DNA from: Sessilibacter corallicola
Lineage (GTDB): Bacteria; Pseudomonadota; Gammaproteobacteria; Pseudomonadales; Cellvibrionaceae
Reading direction: 5' to 3'
Assembly: GCF_021290925.1 (NCBI RefSeq)
Contig: NZ_JAJSLX010000001.1
Span: forward strand, 62,001 to 126,000
DNA length: 64,000 nt
This document shows, in pieces, positions 1 to 9,961 of the stretch (position 1 is its first letter; each line of letters starts with the position of its first letter). Position numbers and translations under genes: made by a program. The notes below the pieces were generated by a model, which did no database searches, was not told where the DNA came from, and saw only the letters and a list, made by a program, of their open reading frames with translations.

Positions 1-6
1 ACAAAA

Positions 7-34
7 AAGCCCGCTATTTAAGCGGGCTTTTTAA
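7..34 (-). terminator. Intrinsic terminator of tRNA-Ala
   Basis: An 8-bp GC-rich stem (AGCCCGCT/AGCGGGCT) around a five-base loop. On the minus strand it is followed by a T run. It lies 22 bp past the tRNA 3' end, so it ends the tRNA transcript. Confidence 0.9.
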
Positions 35-56
35 GTCGTTGTTTTACAACGTAATT

Positions 57-132
57 TGGTGGAGCCTAGCGGGATCGAACCGCTGACCTCAACACTGCCA
101 GTGTTGCGCTCTCCCAGCTGAGCTAAGGCCCC
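57..132 (-). tRNA. tRNA-Ala (anticodon GGC)
   Basis: Read on the minus strand this is a 76-nt cloverleaf. It starts GGGGCCT, has a D arm with AGCTCAGCTGGGAGAG, an anticodon stem CAACA/TGTTG closing the loop CTGGCAG, a T arm with GGTTCGATCC, and ends in an encoded CCA. The anticodon is GGC, so it reads GCC/GCU alanine codons. It is a single tRNA with its own promoter and terminator and no second tRNA beside it. Confidence 0.96.
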
Positions 133-192
133 AAATAAGGATGAATCGGTTGATTCAAGCGCTTCAGAGTAGAATCTCTCAAAGCGGGGCGC

Positions 193-220
193 ATTCTAAC
201 ATGAGGGCTGATCTTGTCAA
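193..220 (-). promoter_or_regulatory. Sigma-70 promoter of tRNA-Ala
   Basis: On the minus strand a perfect -35 TTGACA (215-220) stands 16 bp from a -10 TAGAAT (193-198). A GC-rich discriminator (GCGCCCCGC) follows. This is typical of stable-RNA promoters under stringent control. The expected start lies about 50 nt upstream of the mature tRNA. Confidence 0.8.
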
Positions 221-409
221 TATTTTTTTTATGAGTAACTTATTGATTTTATTGGCTTTCTTCAATGCATCAGCAATTGTTGATGTATTGATCAGTTAAC
301 AAGGCTCAACCGAGCTGTGGTTGGTTAAATTTTGTACACACCGATTAAATCAAGGGTCTTAAAATCAAAGCTCTTAAATCAGTATTCTACTAGTTAATCG
401 CCAAATCTA

Positions 410-2713
410 TTAGTGATGAGATTTCTTTTCGCAACGCGCTTTCAATGCTTCAATTTCCGGTCCGTCGTATTCTTCGCTCAATTGAATAATAAGTCGACGT
501 GCCATTTCAACTTGCTGCATGTCTAAATAAAATTCGATTTCTTTGATTAGCACATCGGTGGTTTGGGTTTCATCACCTATGTCTGGATTTTGGTTGATTA
601 AATCCAGTTCGTAAATCGGCAAGTCTTCGTATTGTGCGGTTTCTTCGGGCTGTTCGTTTTCGGCTTCGCTTTCCAAAAATTCCATTAAATCCTTGTCGTC
701 GAATTCTTTTAATGCTTCTTCATCCAACGTAATACCAAACACCTTGTTATCCTCTGTTTCTGTCTCTATTTTTGTATCGTCTAAACTTGAGTCGTACTGA
801 TAGGGTTCCAACTCTTCGGGAAGCTCTATGTCTAATTCAAAACTGGGCTCGTCATTTAACGAGGAATTGTCTTGTTCAAAAAACTTTTCGAACTCGGCGT
901 CTTCTTCGCTGGTGCCACTGAGGGGCGTTAGCAATGAGGTATCGAGGTCGATGTCTTGCTCGTTTTCTTGCTCAGCAGTATTGAGTGAATCAGAACTTTC
1001 GAATGGAATGAGTTTATCTTCAGCCGTTGCTACCACGGCGACGGATTCTATCTTCTTACTTTTTGTATTTTTGGGACTTTGATCAACTGCTCGGTCTGAT
1101 TTTGAATCTTTTGTTGGCTGATTTGATTTAGGTTCTTCATCGAGCTGGGATTTATATGTTTGAGTCTTATCATCAAGGTCATCTAATGGCTCTAAGCCAA
1201 GATCATCGATCACAGAATTTGAATTAGGCGTATCGGAATTATGATCAACCGCTGGCGCTTCTTGCTGATTGCGCCGGAACATCAAAAAAACCAAGCCAAA
1301 TAAAAGAATGGCTCCGGCGGCAGTTGAGAGTATATAAACGCCTTTTAACGGCAGTGCTTGCGGACCGGTTGCCTCACCTGAAGTGACGCTATCGGCACGT
1401 TGTAATTCAGGAAAATCGGCGCCTTCCCCACCCACTACCGAAGCTTCTATGATGCTGATATTTTCCGAAGGCGCGGTTTGATTGGCGACAAAATCGATTG
1501 GCTGTCGGTCGTTTGAACGCAACCGGCTGATTTGTTGTTCTTGCAGACTCAATATTTGTTCTAATAATTGCGCAACTTTGCCATTTTCGATGGCTTCTAT
1601 GCGTTGTCGATAATAATCATTTTCTCGGTTGAGGCGATCAATTTCTTCTCTCGCCATATCAATGGCCAGAGTTAACGACTGAACCTGTGTGTATAAATCA
1701 GAGTCGTCATTGGCACCGGTATTTGTTGGATCAAACTCTGAATCGATATTGGTTGTAAGCATTAATTGCCCGGATGCGGGCAAACTGGAAGCTTGATATG
1801 TCGTTCCTTCATTAATTCTGTTGCTACCGGTATTGTTAACATTAGCGCTATTAGTAATACCATTATTAGCAATACTGGCACCGTCTAGATTTAAACGTCC
1901 TTGGGAATTTAATAATGTTGGCGACGGTAATTTTATTTGCGAACCCACAATTAAAGAACCAACGTCGTTATTTTCAAATGCGTGTGGATTGTGTTTAAAA
2001 ATCCATTGGCTAGCGTCGTGGGTTAAGGCACGGCTCGATTGCCCGGTTGAGCGCCCCCAATTACGGGCAATAAAACTGACGAGGTCACCGGAGCGAACAG
2101 TATAAACACGATCACCTTGATTAATTTGCGGACCGGATTGCGATGCGTTTTGTGATGATGTTCGGCTCGTAATCTGAGTTGGGTTCTCGGAATAAACTGG
2201 CAAGGCTGATGCGGATTGTTCAGGCCCAGCAGAATTAGAAACATCAGCGTCGAAATTACCCACGTATCGTACAGGCTCATCCCAATGTAAATTGGGGTTA
2301 TCGGGTAGTACGGTGTAGTGTCTGACCACACTGCCGGTTGGCCACTGCAATTCTAAAGCGAATTCTAAGTATGGATCTCTGAGCGGTTTATTAGAAATCA
2401 GTTGTATGCGAACTTGGGAGTCTTTTTCAATAAAGCCAATTTGCAGAGGATAATTGGTCGCGAGTACAGAAATTCCCATTTTTTGAGCATCTTTGGCGGA
2501 GAGCCGTTTTACCGCCAATTCATCCATTTGGTATTCATTGCCCAGCAATGAAATTTCGCCCGAATACGACTCCCCTATTTTTACTGAGCTTGTCAGTGGA
2601 CCCAAACCAATACTGCTGCTGGTCCCGCAATAAAATCCAAGCAATAAGGCGCAGCTGGTTTTTTTTACAAAACCCGGTTTAATGAAGCAATGTTGTGGTT
2701 TTTTAATGACCAT
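410..2713 (-). CDS. fimV: FimV-like polar hub protein
   Basis: FimV family proteins are peptidoglycan-binding inner-membrane organisers of the cell pole, needed for type IV pilus function and secretion. The N terminus has a signal-like stretch and the typical FimV first domain (SSIGLGPLTSSVKIGESYSG and following). A LysM domain (YTVRSGDLVSFIARNWGRS) lies near residue 205. A coiled coil is near 350-400, and one membrane helix near 457-480 ends in MFRRN. A long acidic cytoplasmic region follows, and the C terminus ends in the conserved helical FimV cap (LIKEIEFYLDMQQVEMARRLI). At about 767 residues it is shorter than the Pseudomonas protein, mainly in the acidic part. I chose the ATG at 2713 over the TTG one codon upstream. 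No strong Shine-Dalgarno is visible. Confidence 0.9.
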   Translation of the reverse strand: MVIKKPQHCFIKPGFVKKTSCALLLGFYCGTSSSIGLGPLTSSVKIGESYSGEISLLGNEYQMDELAVKRLSAKDAQKMGISVLATNYPLQIGFIEKDSQVRIQLISNKPLRDPYLEFALELQWPTGSVVRHYTVLPDNPNLHWDEPVRYVGNFDADVSNSAGPEQSASALPVYSENPTQITSRTSSQNASQSGPQINQGDRVYTVRSGDLVSFIARNWGRSTGQSSRALTHDASQWIFKHNPHAFENNDVGSLIVGSQIKLPSPTLLNSQGRLNLDGASIANNGITNSANVNNTGSNRINEGTTYQASSLPASGQLMLTTNIDSEFDPTNTGANDDSDLYTQVQSLTLAIDMAREEIDRLNRENDYYRQRIEAIENGKVAQLLEQILSLQEQQISRLRSNDRQPIDFVANQTAPSENISIIEASVVGGEGADFPELQRADSVTSGEATGPQALPLKGVYILSTAAGAILLFGLVFLMFRRNQQEAPAVDHNSDTPNSNSVIDDLGLEPLDDLDDKTQTYKSQLDEEPKSNQPTKDSKSDRAVDQSPKNTKSKKIESVAVVATAEDKLIPFESSDSLNTAEQENEQDIDLDTSLLTPLSGTSEEDAEFEKFFEQDNSSLNDEPSFELDIELPEELEPYQYDSSLDDTKIETETEDNKVFGITLDEEALKEFDDKDLMEFLESEAENEQPEETAQYEDLPIYELDLINQNPDIGDETQTTDVLIKEIEFYLDMQQVEMARRLIIQLSEEYDGPEIEALKARCEKKSHH

Positions 2714-2987
2714 CAATCTGCATGACTCTCTGCTAAATTAGTAAGCCCTAAAAACAGTAGCAACTGCTTTTATTAGTCAATTCATGGCAAATAAAATTAG
2801 TGGTACTCAATAGAAGATAGCAAAAACCGTACGTTTCGCTTTAAAAAAGGCTTTTTAAAATAAATTTAACGCAGATAAACAGATTAATGCATGAGAGAAA
2901 TTACATTCAGAATAGAAAAAGGCGCATTAAAGAAAGAAGCGTCATTATTTTGACGATAGTACTACTAAAACACTTTCGTACAGGCAA

Positions 2988-3018
2988 TAAAAAAGCCCTA
3001 ATTAAAGGGCTTTTTTAA
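2988..3018 (-). terminator. Terminator of gltX
   Basis: The stem AAAAAGCCCT/AGGGCTTTTTT with a short AATTAA loop lies 26 bp downstream of the gltX stop and has a T run on the minus strand. The rest of the gap between gltX and fimV (2714-3043) is AT-rich. It probably contains the fimV promoter, but no clear -35/-10 pair could be chosen. Confidence 0.85.
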
Positions 3019-3043
3019 AACGTAACGGCAGTTTAAAAACAGA

Positions 3044-4531
3044 TTAATTCAGAGCAGCGTATTCTTTCTCTAACTTTTTAATTTGTTTTTTACCTAATTC
3101 TCCCGCAACCACAGTCAATGCTTGTCGCAAGCGCGCACGTGACATATCTGGACCTAATAACGTCATGGAATCAAACACAGAGAAAGACGAGGTGGTTCCA
3201 GCTATCGCGATAAACAATGGTGCCAAGAAATCTTTCATTTTGATTTCCATGGCATCTGCCAACGCTTTTACTTCGTTGAAGATGTCGTCACGTTCCCAAT
3301 TTCTTAGGGCTTCCAGTCGCCACAGGGCAAATTGCAGAATGCGTTTTTGCTCTTCGGCCTCGGATTTTAGCGGTTCAAAATCTGCGGTGGTCAGCGGTAA
3401 TTGGCCCGAAGCTAAAAATGCTACCAGCGGCATAAAATCGCTGAGCGTGTTCATACGAGTTTGCGCGTGTGGAAGCACCTTCATTAGGTTTTCTTCGTTC
3501 AGCGCCCAATTGTGTAAACGGCCAGCTAACTGTTTTGGCGTGAAATTCTCGCGAATCCACAAACCGTTCAACCAATTTAATTTTTCGACATCAAAAATAG
3601 GGCCGCCCAATGAAACGCGGTTAATGTCGAATTCAGCCATCATTTCATGCAGGGCAAATTTTTCTCGCTCATCGGGCATAGACCAGCCCATACGTCCCAA
3701 GTAATTCAGTAGTGCTTCGGGTAAATAACCCATGCGCTGGTAATACCAAATACTGGTTGGGTTTTTACGTTTACTTAATTTTGATTTGTCAGGGTTACGC
3801 AACAGCGGCAAGTGGCAAAGCACCGGCATATCCCAACCGAAATATTCGTACAACAATTTGTGTTTTGGCGCGGAGTTAATCCACTCTTCACCACGAATCA
3901 CGTGGGTGATGTTCATCAAATGGTCATCCACCACATTCGCCAAATGGTAAGTTGGCAGGCCATCGGATTTAAGAAGCACTTGTGCGTCAACTTGTCCCCA
4001 ATCTAACTCAATAGTGCCTCTGAGCATGTCGTCAACCGGGCAAGGACCGGTGCCCTCAGGAACTACCATACGCACAACATAAGGCATGCCTTCGGCTTCG
4101 CGCTTGGCTGCTTCTTCGTCGGATAATTTCAGCTCGCTTGGTTTCAGAGCCGCAAAGCCACCGGCTGCACGGCGCGCTTCACGCAATGTATCTAGCTCTT
4201 CTGGCGTGCGATAACAACGGAAAGCGTGGCCTTTTTCAATCAGCTCGTCTGCGTACTTTTTGTAGATGTCTTTGCGTTCACTTTGACGGTACGGGCCGTG
4301 CGGGCCGCCGACATCTGGGCCTTCGTCCCATTCCAGTCCCAACCAACGCAAGCTGTCGAAAATCGCTTGTTCAGATTCTTTCGTTGATCGCGCCTGATCA
4401 GTGTCTTCGATTCTCAACAAAAACTGGCCATTGTGTTGGCGAGCGAAACACAGGTTAAACAAAGCGATAAACGCCGTTCCGACGTGTGGATCGCCCGTTG
4501 GCGATGGAGCAATGCGTGTACGAACAGTCAT
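3044..4531 (-). CDS. gltX: Glutamyl-tRNA synthetase
   Basis: Class I aminoacyl-tRNA synthetase that charges tRNA-Glu with glutamate in the cytoplasm. The HIGH-type signature is at residues 8-19 ([12 protein letters not shown]) and the KMSKS-type loop KSKLSKRKN is near residue 250. Between them are the expected Rossmann-fold and tRNA-acceptor elements (for example [23 protein letters not shown]). The 495-residue length is normal for the family. The start is supported by conservation of [12 protein letters not shown] directly after the ATG. It is a stand-alone gene with its own terminator. Confidence 0.97.
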   Translation of the reverse strand: MTVRTRIAPSPTGDPHVGTAFIALFNLCFARQHNGQFLLRIEDTDQARSTKESEQAIFDSLRWLGLEWDEGPDVGGPHGPYRQSERKDIYKKYADELIEKGHAFRCYRTPEELDTLREARRAAGGFAALKPSELKLSDEEAAKREAEGMPYVVRMVVPEGTGPCPVDDMLRGTIELDWGQVDAQVLLKSDGLPTYHLANVVDDHLMNITHVIRGEEWINSAPKHKLLYEYFGWDMPVLCHLPLLRNPDKSKLSKRKNPTSIWYYQRMGYLPEALLNYLGRMGWSMPDEREKFALHEMMAEFDINRVSLGGPIFDVEKLNWLNGLWIRENFTPKQLAGRLHNWALNEENLMKVLPHAQTRMNTLSDFMPLVAFLASGQLPLTTADFEPLKSEAEEQKRILQFALWRLEALRNWERDDIFNEVKALADAMEIKMKDFLAPLFIAIAGTTSSFSVFDSMTLLGPDMSRARLRQALTVVAGELGKKQIKKLEKEYAALN

Positions 4532-5091
4532 TGAGACGAAGCTTCCTTAATTGTGGAGAGAAAAAAGGGTTGGATTATAAAGCCGGATAGCGTTTGTGTT
4601 GAAGTGCTTTAAGCTGAGATCGCGACAATCTTTGCAAACAGGGGTCATTGAGGTAACTGGGGTAACTGTTGACGCAACGTACATACCACTCTTAGACAAA
4701 ACCACCCTCGGCCAAAACCGTTCTCAAGTCAGCCTACTCTATGCTTTATCAATACACGATCAACGCCCTATCCATGCGCTGAACAAAACGGGCATGTTTC
4801 AAAGATGTTACAGAGTTAAAACCGAAACAAGAATAAACCATTGAACGTAAATGCGACTATAAATGCAGCAATGAGGCAACGTTCAAAATTTTTATCCGCT
4901 TTCTGTTCGGTCAATAGGTCACAAATTACCCATCAACTGTAATATTTGCACAAAATAAAACCTCTAAATGGCCAAATTGCGCGTAAAACCCAAAGGAAAT
5001 AGTCTGTATTCGTTGCCTGATTTTGGTATTATGCGCGCAAATTCTAGGCCCCATAGGCTTACCCATCTTTCACTTCAGATAATCGATTCTA
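4532..5091. other. Intergenic region gltX / RNase II
   Basis: 560 bp between divergent genes. It must hold the promoters for gltX (leftward) and the RNase II gene (rightward). A small open frame at 4596-4844 lacks a ribosome-binding site and protein-like composition. I see no RNA gene or repeat here. Confidence 0.5.
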
Positions 5092-7035
5092 ATGTTAAAT
5101 TCCGACGCTCTCAGCCAACTTACCCAACTCAAGCAAAATATTCGCGAATCCAAAGATATTGCTGAAGGTACCGTTCGCGGCACCAAAGGCCGTTACGGTT
5201 TTGTTGTTCTCGATGACGACCGCGAAGCGTTTTTAGACCCAGACCAAATGAACCGAGTTTTTCCGGGCGACCGTGTAGAAGTTTCGGTCACTAAAAACGA
5301 AAAAGACCAATTTGAGGCCACATTAGAAAAGTTATTGTCGTCGGATTTAAAAGAATTTGTCGGTTCTTATCTTGAAAGAGGCAAAGGCCACTTTGTGGTT
5401 CCCGATGTGCCTATGCTAAGCCGCTGGATTTTCTTACCGCCTAAAGCGCGCGCTAAGGCCGGCAGTGGCGATTACATCCGCTGTAGAATCACTCGCCACC
5501 CGTTCGAAGACGGCAAATCACAGGCAAAAGTGATTGAGCTGATCGGTAAGCGCACCGACGAAAGCATTGAACGCAGCTACATCATCAATAAGTTTCAGTT
5601 GCGTGACACTTGGTCCGACAAACACAACGAACAACTCGAATCTCTGCAAGCCAATCCACAGCCACTCGACCTGCCAGAAAAAGAACGAAAAGATTTCACC
5701 GATATTCCTTTCGTGACCATCGATTCCGAATCCACAAAAGATATGGACGACGCCGTTTTCGCAAAGGCGCAAGATAACGGCTGGCAGGTATTTGTCGCGA
5801 TTGCCGATCCAAGTTCAGGCGTTGGCCTAGACAGCCCGCTCGGCCGAGAGTCTCTGGCTCGCGGACAAACCATTTACTTCCCAGGCAACAGCGCGCCAAT
5901 GATTCCAGATTCGTTGTCGCAAAACACCTATTCGTTGGTGGAAGGCGAAAAACGCCCTGCTCTGGTAATTGAATTAAATGTTGCCGCCGATGGCACCATT
6001 GAAAACTACGAATTCAGCGCCGCGACCATTTGTTCAAAAGCAAAACTGTCTTACGATTTTGTCAGTGAATTTTTGGACGACGCAAAACACGAACTGTCGG
6101 AAGAGATTAAGCAATCACTAACGGCGCTTAAAGGCTTTGCGGATGCACGCTTTGCTTACCGCCAAGCAAATGCCTTAGTTATGGAAGAGCGCCCAGATTA
6201 CGAATACCAATTGAACGAACAAGGCAAAATTGCCAACATTCTTCGCGTTGATCGCAACAGTGCTCAGAAGGTAGTGGAAGAATCCATGTTGGCCACCAAC
6301 GTTGTTGCAGGCCAATTCTTTGCCAACGAAAAACTCACCGCACTCTATTCAACCCACGCAGGTTTCCGTGAAGATCGACTGCCGCAAGTTACCAAATTAT
6401 TAGCGGAAGAAATCGGCGAAGACTTAGGCGATTTGAAAGACGTTAAGGTTTATCAAAAACTGATCTCTGATCTGCAAGCCGATGCCGAAAAATCTAACTT
6501 GTTGTCTGTACTGAAACGCCAACTTCGCCCGAGCGAATTGAGCTTTGAATCCAACCCGCACTTAGGTTTGGGATTCCAGTATTACGCCAACATTACTTCC
6601 CCTATTCGTCGCTTCAACGACCTGTACAACCATTTGGTCATTAAGCAATACTTGGGCTTTGGCGATATGAAGCCAATTACAGATCAACAATTAGAAACTC
6701 TGAAAGAGCAAAACAGCGACGGCCGCTACGCCTGTCGTCAATTAGAGCAATGGTTGATTTGCCAATACATGGAACAATTTATTGGTTCTGAATACGCCGG
6801 CCAAATCTCAATGGTCACCAGCCAAGGTGTTGGTATTCGTCTAGACGACAACGGTGTGGAAGTTTTTGTTCAGTTGCGTGATCGCAAAAATAAAGAGCAA
6901 AAAGTAGAATTCAATCCTGAGCGATTAACCCTAGTTGTTGACGGTACGCCCTACGTATTTGATCAACCGGTGAAAGTAAAAATCACAGAAGTTGACCAAG
7001 ACAAGCGTAACATTGCCGGTACGCTGGTAGATTAA
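5092..7035 (+). CDS. rnb: Exoribonuclease II
   Basis: RNB-family processive 3'-5' exoribonuclease degrading single-stranded RNA to nucleotides. Order: N-terminal cold-shock-like RNA-binding domains (EGTVRGTKGRYGFVVLDDD near residue 25), the RNB catalytic core, and a C-terminal S1-like domain. The core carries the acidic metal site (TIDSESTKDMDDAVF, about 208-222) and the conserved ITSPIRRFNDLYNHL near residue 500. The length of 647 residues matches RNase II (about 644) rather than RNase R (over 750). The ATG has no obvious Shine-Dalgarno. RNase R is the alternative name to consider, but the length and lack of basic tail argue against it. Confidence 0.9.
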   Translation: MLNSDALSQLTQLKQNIRESKDIAEGTVRGTKGRYGFVVLDDDREAFLDPDQMNRVFPGDRVEVSVTKNEKDQFEATLEKLLSSDLKEFVGSYLERGKGHFVVPDVPMLSRWIFLPPKARAKAGSGDYIRCRITRHPFEDGKSQAKVIELIGKRTDESIERSYIINKFQLRDTWSDKHNEQLESLQANPQPLDLPEKERKDFTDIPFVTIDSESTKDMDDAVFAKAQDNGWQVFVAIADPSSGVGLDSPLGRESLARGQTIYFPGNSAPMIPDSLSQNTYSLVEGEKRPALVIELNVAADGTIENYEFSAATICSKAKLSYDFVSEFLDDAKHELSEEIKQSLTALKGFADARFAYRQANALVMEERPDYEYQLNEQGKIANILRVDRNSAQKVVEESMLATNVVAGQFFANEKLTALYSTHAGFREDRLPQVTKLLAEEIGEDLGDLKDVKVYQKLISDLQADAEKSNLLSVLKRQLRPSELSFESNPHLGLGFQYYANITSPIRRFNDLYNHLVIKQYLGFGDMKPITDQQLETLKEQNSDGRYACRQLEQWLICQYMEQFIGSEYAGQISMVTSQGVGIRLDDNGVEVFVQLRDRKNKEQKVEFNPERLTLVVDGTPYVFDQPVKVKITEVDQDKRNIAGTLVD

Positions 7036-7052
7036 GAGCATTAAAGTAAAAC

Positions 7053-7081
7053 TTAAGCAGCTTGAGCAAAAAGCTGCTTAA
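7053..7081 (+). terminator. Hairpin after RNase II gene
   Basis: A perfect 11-bp stem (TTAAGCAGCTT/AAGCTGCTTAA) with a 7-nt loop begins 17 bp after the stop codon. No T run follows, so it may be an RNA-end-protecting hairpin rather than an efficient intrinsic terminator. Confidence 0.5.
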
Positions 7082-7089
7082 AGGAAAAC

Positions 7090-7159
7090 AGTTACTTGAG
7101 AAGAGTTACCTGAGAATAGTTGCTTGAGAAAAGCTACTTGAAAAAAGTTACTTAAATCG
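7090..7159. repeat. Degenerate 14-bp tandem repeat, 5 units
   Basis: Five consecutive 14-bp units: AGTTACTTGAGAAG, AGTTACCTGAGAAT, AGTTGCTTGAGAAA, AGCTACTTGAAAAA, AGTTACTTAAATCG. Each differs from its neighbour by a few bases. Non-coding, directly after the hairpin of the RNase II gene. Confidence 0.85.
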
Positions 7160-7214
7160 GCTTACTGACTAAAGTAAATATCGATTTAAGTAACTTTCTG
7201 TTTATCGATTCCAA

Positions 7215-7298
7215 TAGCTCCTATACCTAAATAGTTTCTATACCTAAATAGCTCCCATATTTAAGCAGTTTCTGTACTCAAACGGCTTTCCGCTTAAG
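7215..7298. repeat. Degenerate 17-bp tandem repeat, about 5 units
   Basis: Units of 17 bp: TAGCTCCTATACCTAAA, TAGTTTCTATACCTAAA, TAGCTCCCATATTTAAG, CAGTTTCTGTACTCAAA, then a weaker fifth unit. The sequence is unrelated to the 14-bp array 56 bp upstream. Confidence 0.85.
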
Positions 7299-7454
7299 CC
7301 TCTGAAAAACATCACAAATAACGCCAGCCTTAAAAATTATTCTTTTAAAGTTCGACAAACTTCACGTTTTCGCCCAAAATGTCTTTTAAGACAAAACGCA
7401 ATTTTATTTCTTTTCTAGAGACTTTTTTTAGATACTTTCTTAGCCTTAGCTTTC

Positions 7455-7484
7455 TTAGCCATAGTTAGCCATAGTTAGTCATAG
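7455..7484. repeat. 10-bp tandem repeat, 3 units
   Basis: TTAGCCATAG, TTAGCCATAG, TTAGTCATAG in tandem. The rest of the gap up to 7758 is AT-rich with no gene or RNA that I can support. Confidence 0.8.
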
Positions 7485-7758
7485 AAAGAAGCGATAATTT
7501 AACGGTTAACGTTTTAATCATTCGTTAACCAATACAACGTTATTGTTTATTTCTCACTACTTGCCTAATCATACTGAGTTATTGCTCGATACTGCAAAAT
7601 TAGTATTTTCACAATTCAAACTGTTGAAACCTCCTTAGCCTCCTCTTAATCTAACTCAATGCAATGGCACTGTTAGCATATTTTATGGCATGTTTTGCCA
7701 GTGACGAATGACAAATGACCACTTAATCTTGTGTGCGTATTAAATCATTGGAAAAAAT

Positions 7759-8820
7759 ATGACCCAGATTAATCGCTCTGCCCCCGTCATGGTTACGGGT
7801 GCGACCGGATACGTTGCTGGACATTTGGTAAAAAAACTATTGGACGCCGGATTAACCGTACATGCACCTGTACGCGATCCGGAAAATGTTCAAAAACTGA
7901 AGTACCTGAATGCTATCGCAGAGAATTCTCCTGGAGCCATTCGGTATTTCGAAGCTGATTTATTAAAACCGCACTCCTACGCGCAAGCTATGGAAGGTTG
8001 TGAATTGGTTTACCACACAGCATCGCCGTTTAAATTGAATATTCGTGATCCCCAAAAAGAGCTTATTGACCCGGCACTTTTAGGCACGCGAAATGTTTTG
8101 CAACAAGCTAATCAGATAGAGTCTGTTAAACGAATTATTGTGACAAGCAGTTGCGCTGCTATTTACGGCGACAACTGTGATTTGGCAAAAACCGCCAATG
8201 GCGTATTTACCGAAGACGATTGGAATCAATCATCGTCTATCGATCACAATCCGTATTCTTATTCGAAAACGGTTGCTGAGCGTGAAGCGTGGAAAATTGC
8301 TGATCAACAATCGCAGTGGGATTTAATCACAATAAATCCTTCACTGGTGATTGGCCCCGGCATTAATCCACACGCCACGTCGGAAAGTTACAATATTTTA
8401 AAACAGATGGGTAACGGCACCATGAAGTTTGGTGCACCAAAATTGGGCTTAGGCGCTATTGATGTTAGAGATTTAGCCGACGCACATTTTGCTGCGGGCT
8501 TTTATCCAAAAGCCAAAGGTCGTTACATTGTATCGGCCCATAACACGGATTTGTTTGCATTAACCCAAACCCTGATTGACCGCTTTGGCGATGATTATCC
8601 ATTGCCGAAAAAGCCCATTCCCAAATGGCTGGCGTGGTTATTCGGGCCAATTTTCGACAAGTCCGTAACACGAAAACTGGTTGCGAGAAATGTGAATTAT
8701 TCTTGGCGGGCCGACAATAAAAAAGCCCTAAAAGAACTCAATATCAGTTATCGGCCGTTAAAAGAAACCATGCGGGATTTTTTCCAACATGGAATCGACA
8801 ACAACTTATTTAACGCTTAA
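7759..8820 (+). CDS. NAD(P)-dependent SDR-family reductase/epimerase
   Basis: Extended short-chain dehydrogenase of the dihydroflavonol-4-reductase / 3-beta-HSD type. A Rossmann glycine motif TGATGYVAGHL is at residues 14-24. The first part of the substrate pocket follows the ASPF motif, and the catalytic tyrosine-lysine pair is in NPYSYSKTVAEREAW (YxxxK). 353 residues, cytosolic, no signal peptide. The substrate is not evident; relatives act on aldehydes, hydroxysteroids or flavonoid-like compounds. It is followed 133 bp later by an AraC regulator on the same strand, which may control it. Confidence 0.85.
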   Translation: MTQINRSAPVMVTGATGYVAGHLVKKLLDAGLTVHAPVRDPENVQKLKYLNAIAENSPGAIRYFEADLLKPHSYAQAMEGCELVYHTASPFKLNIRDPQKELIDPALLGTRNVLQQANQIESVKRIIVTSSCAAIYGDNCDLAKTANGVFTEDDWNQSSSIDHNPYSYSKTVAEREAWKIADQQSQWDLITINPSLVIGPGINPHATSESYNILKQMGNGTMKFGAPKLGLGAIDVRDLADAHFAAGFYPKAKGRYIVSAHNTDLFALTQTLIDRFGDDYPLPKKPIPKWLAWLFGPIFDKSVTRKLVARNVNYSWRADNKKALKELNISYRPLKETMRDFFQHGIDNNLFNA

Positions 8821-8953
8821 GAAATCTTTGCAGTTATTCATACCCCTAATGCTCTGCTTGCGTTCAAGCTGAGATTTTATCGTATGTTTAAAAAGATTCT
8901 TAAATTCACGTATTCCAATTGTAGAAATTGAAAACAGAATTATAGATTTAACT

Positions 8954-9961
8954 ATGACAAATCCAACGAGATTCCCAGTAATTAATGGCTGGAGAGTGGT
9001 GCTTACCGATTTAAATATCGATACTAACGAAGTATTAAAACACGCCAATCTTCCAACCGATGTTTTTTCACGTAAAGGCACCACCTTTAATGTCGACGAA
9101 TGTTTTCGCTTTTGGGAGGCCATAGAGCGCTTATCCGGCGACCCTGAGATTTCACTCAAAATAGTAAAAAGTTTGAGCACGGAATCTTTTGATCCCGCTA
9201 TTTTTTCAGCATTGTGCAGCCCCAATTTAACCACCGCGCTTAAACGCTTACAAAAATTTAAGCCGTTGATTGGGCCAATGAACATTGACCTTGAAGAAAA
9301 CGAAGACGCCATAAAGTTGACGATTAATTTCGCCGACGAAAGGCTGACCGCTCCAAATTGGTTAATTGCGATTGAATTCGGCTTTTTTGTACAACTTGCG
9401 CGAATTGCCACGCGCAAAGAAATCGTTCCTGCGGAAATTAACACGCCGCATGAGCTGCCAGTACAAGAAAAATTTGTCGAGTACTTTGGCATTCAACCCA
9501 ATATTGCGCCCGGCCCCATTTCAATGACATTTTCAAAGGAAGACTGCCAACGACCTTTTGTCACTGAAAACCAAGCAATGTGGGAATTCTTTGAACCTAA
9601 TTTAAACAAACACTTGTCTGAGGTTACAACAGAAGACGGATTTTCTAACCGCGCACGTTCAGCCATGTTAGAAATGCTGCCCAGTGGCGAGGCAACACTG
9701 CCAATTTTGGCTAAGCGATTAAATTTAAGCCGCAGAACTCTGCAACGCAGACTTCAAAACGAAGGCACGAATTTTCAGGGTTTGCTTACAGAAGTGAGAA
9801 AAGATTTGGCAAAACATTACGTGGTGAAATCGGCACTGCCTTACAACCACATTTCGTTTTTGCTGGGCTACGAAGATCCAAACTCGTTTTTCCGAGCGTT
9901 CCATCAATGGATGGGCGTAACACCGGATTCGATGAGAATTAAAGAAAGAGTGACCAGTTAA
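8954..9961 (+). CDS. AraC-family transcriptional regulator
   Basis: The 335-residue layout is an N-terminal arabinose-binding-like (AraC_binding_2/OruR type) sensor of about 200 residues and a C-terminal double helix-turn-helix. The DNA-binding part is clear: LPILAKRLNLSRRTLQRRLQ for the first HTH and the signature ISFLLGYEDPNSFFRAFHQWMGVTP for the second. This subfamily often regulates lipid, amino-acid or alcohol catabolic genes. The likely target is the upstream SDR gene, by position only. Its last codons form a 16-bp inverted repeat with sequence beyond the adjacent mobile element. Confidence 0.88.
   Translation: MTNPTRFPVINGWRVVLTDLNIDTNEVLKHANLPTDVFSRKGTTFNVDECFRFWEAIERLSGDPEISLKIVKSLSTESFDPAIFSALCSPNLTTALKRLQKFKPLIGPMNIDLEENEDAIKLTINFADERLTAPNWLIAIEFGFFVQLARIATRKEIVPAEINTPHELPVQEKFVEYFGIQPNIAPGPISMTFSKEDCQRPFVTENQAMWEFFEPNLNKHLSEVTTEDGFSNRARSAMLEMLPSGEATLPILAKRLNLSRRTLQRRLQNEGTNFQGLLTEVRKDLAKHYVVKSALPYNHISFLLGYEDPNSFFRAFHQWMGVTPDSMRIKERVTS

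Noticed and set aside
4596-4844. 82-codon ORF between gltX and RNase II gene
   Set aside because: No ribosome-binding site, not protein-like, lies in a divergent promoter region.
7090-7298. CRISPR-like arrays
   Set aside because: Tandem units abut without spacers and are only 14-17 bp with drifting sequence; no cas genes.
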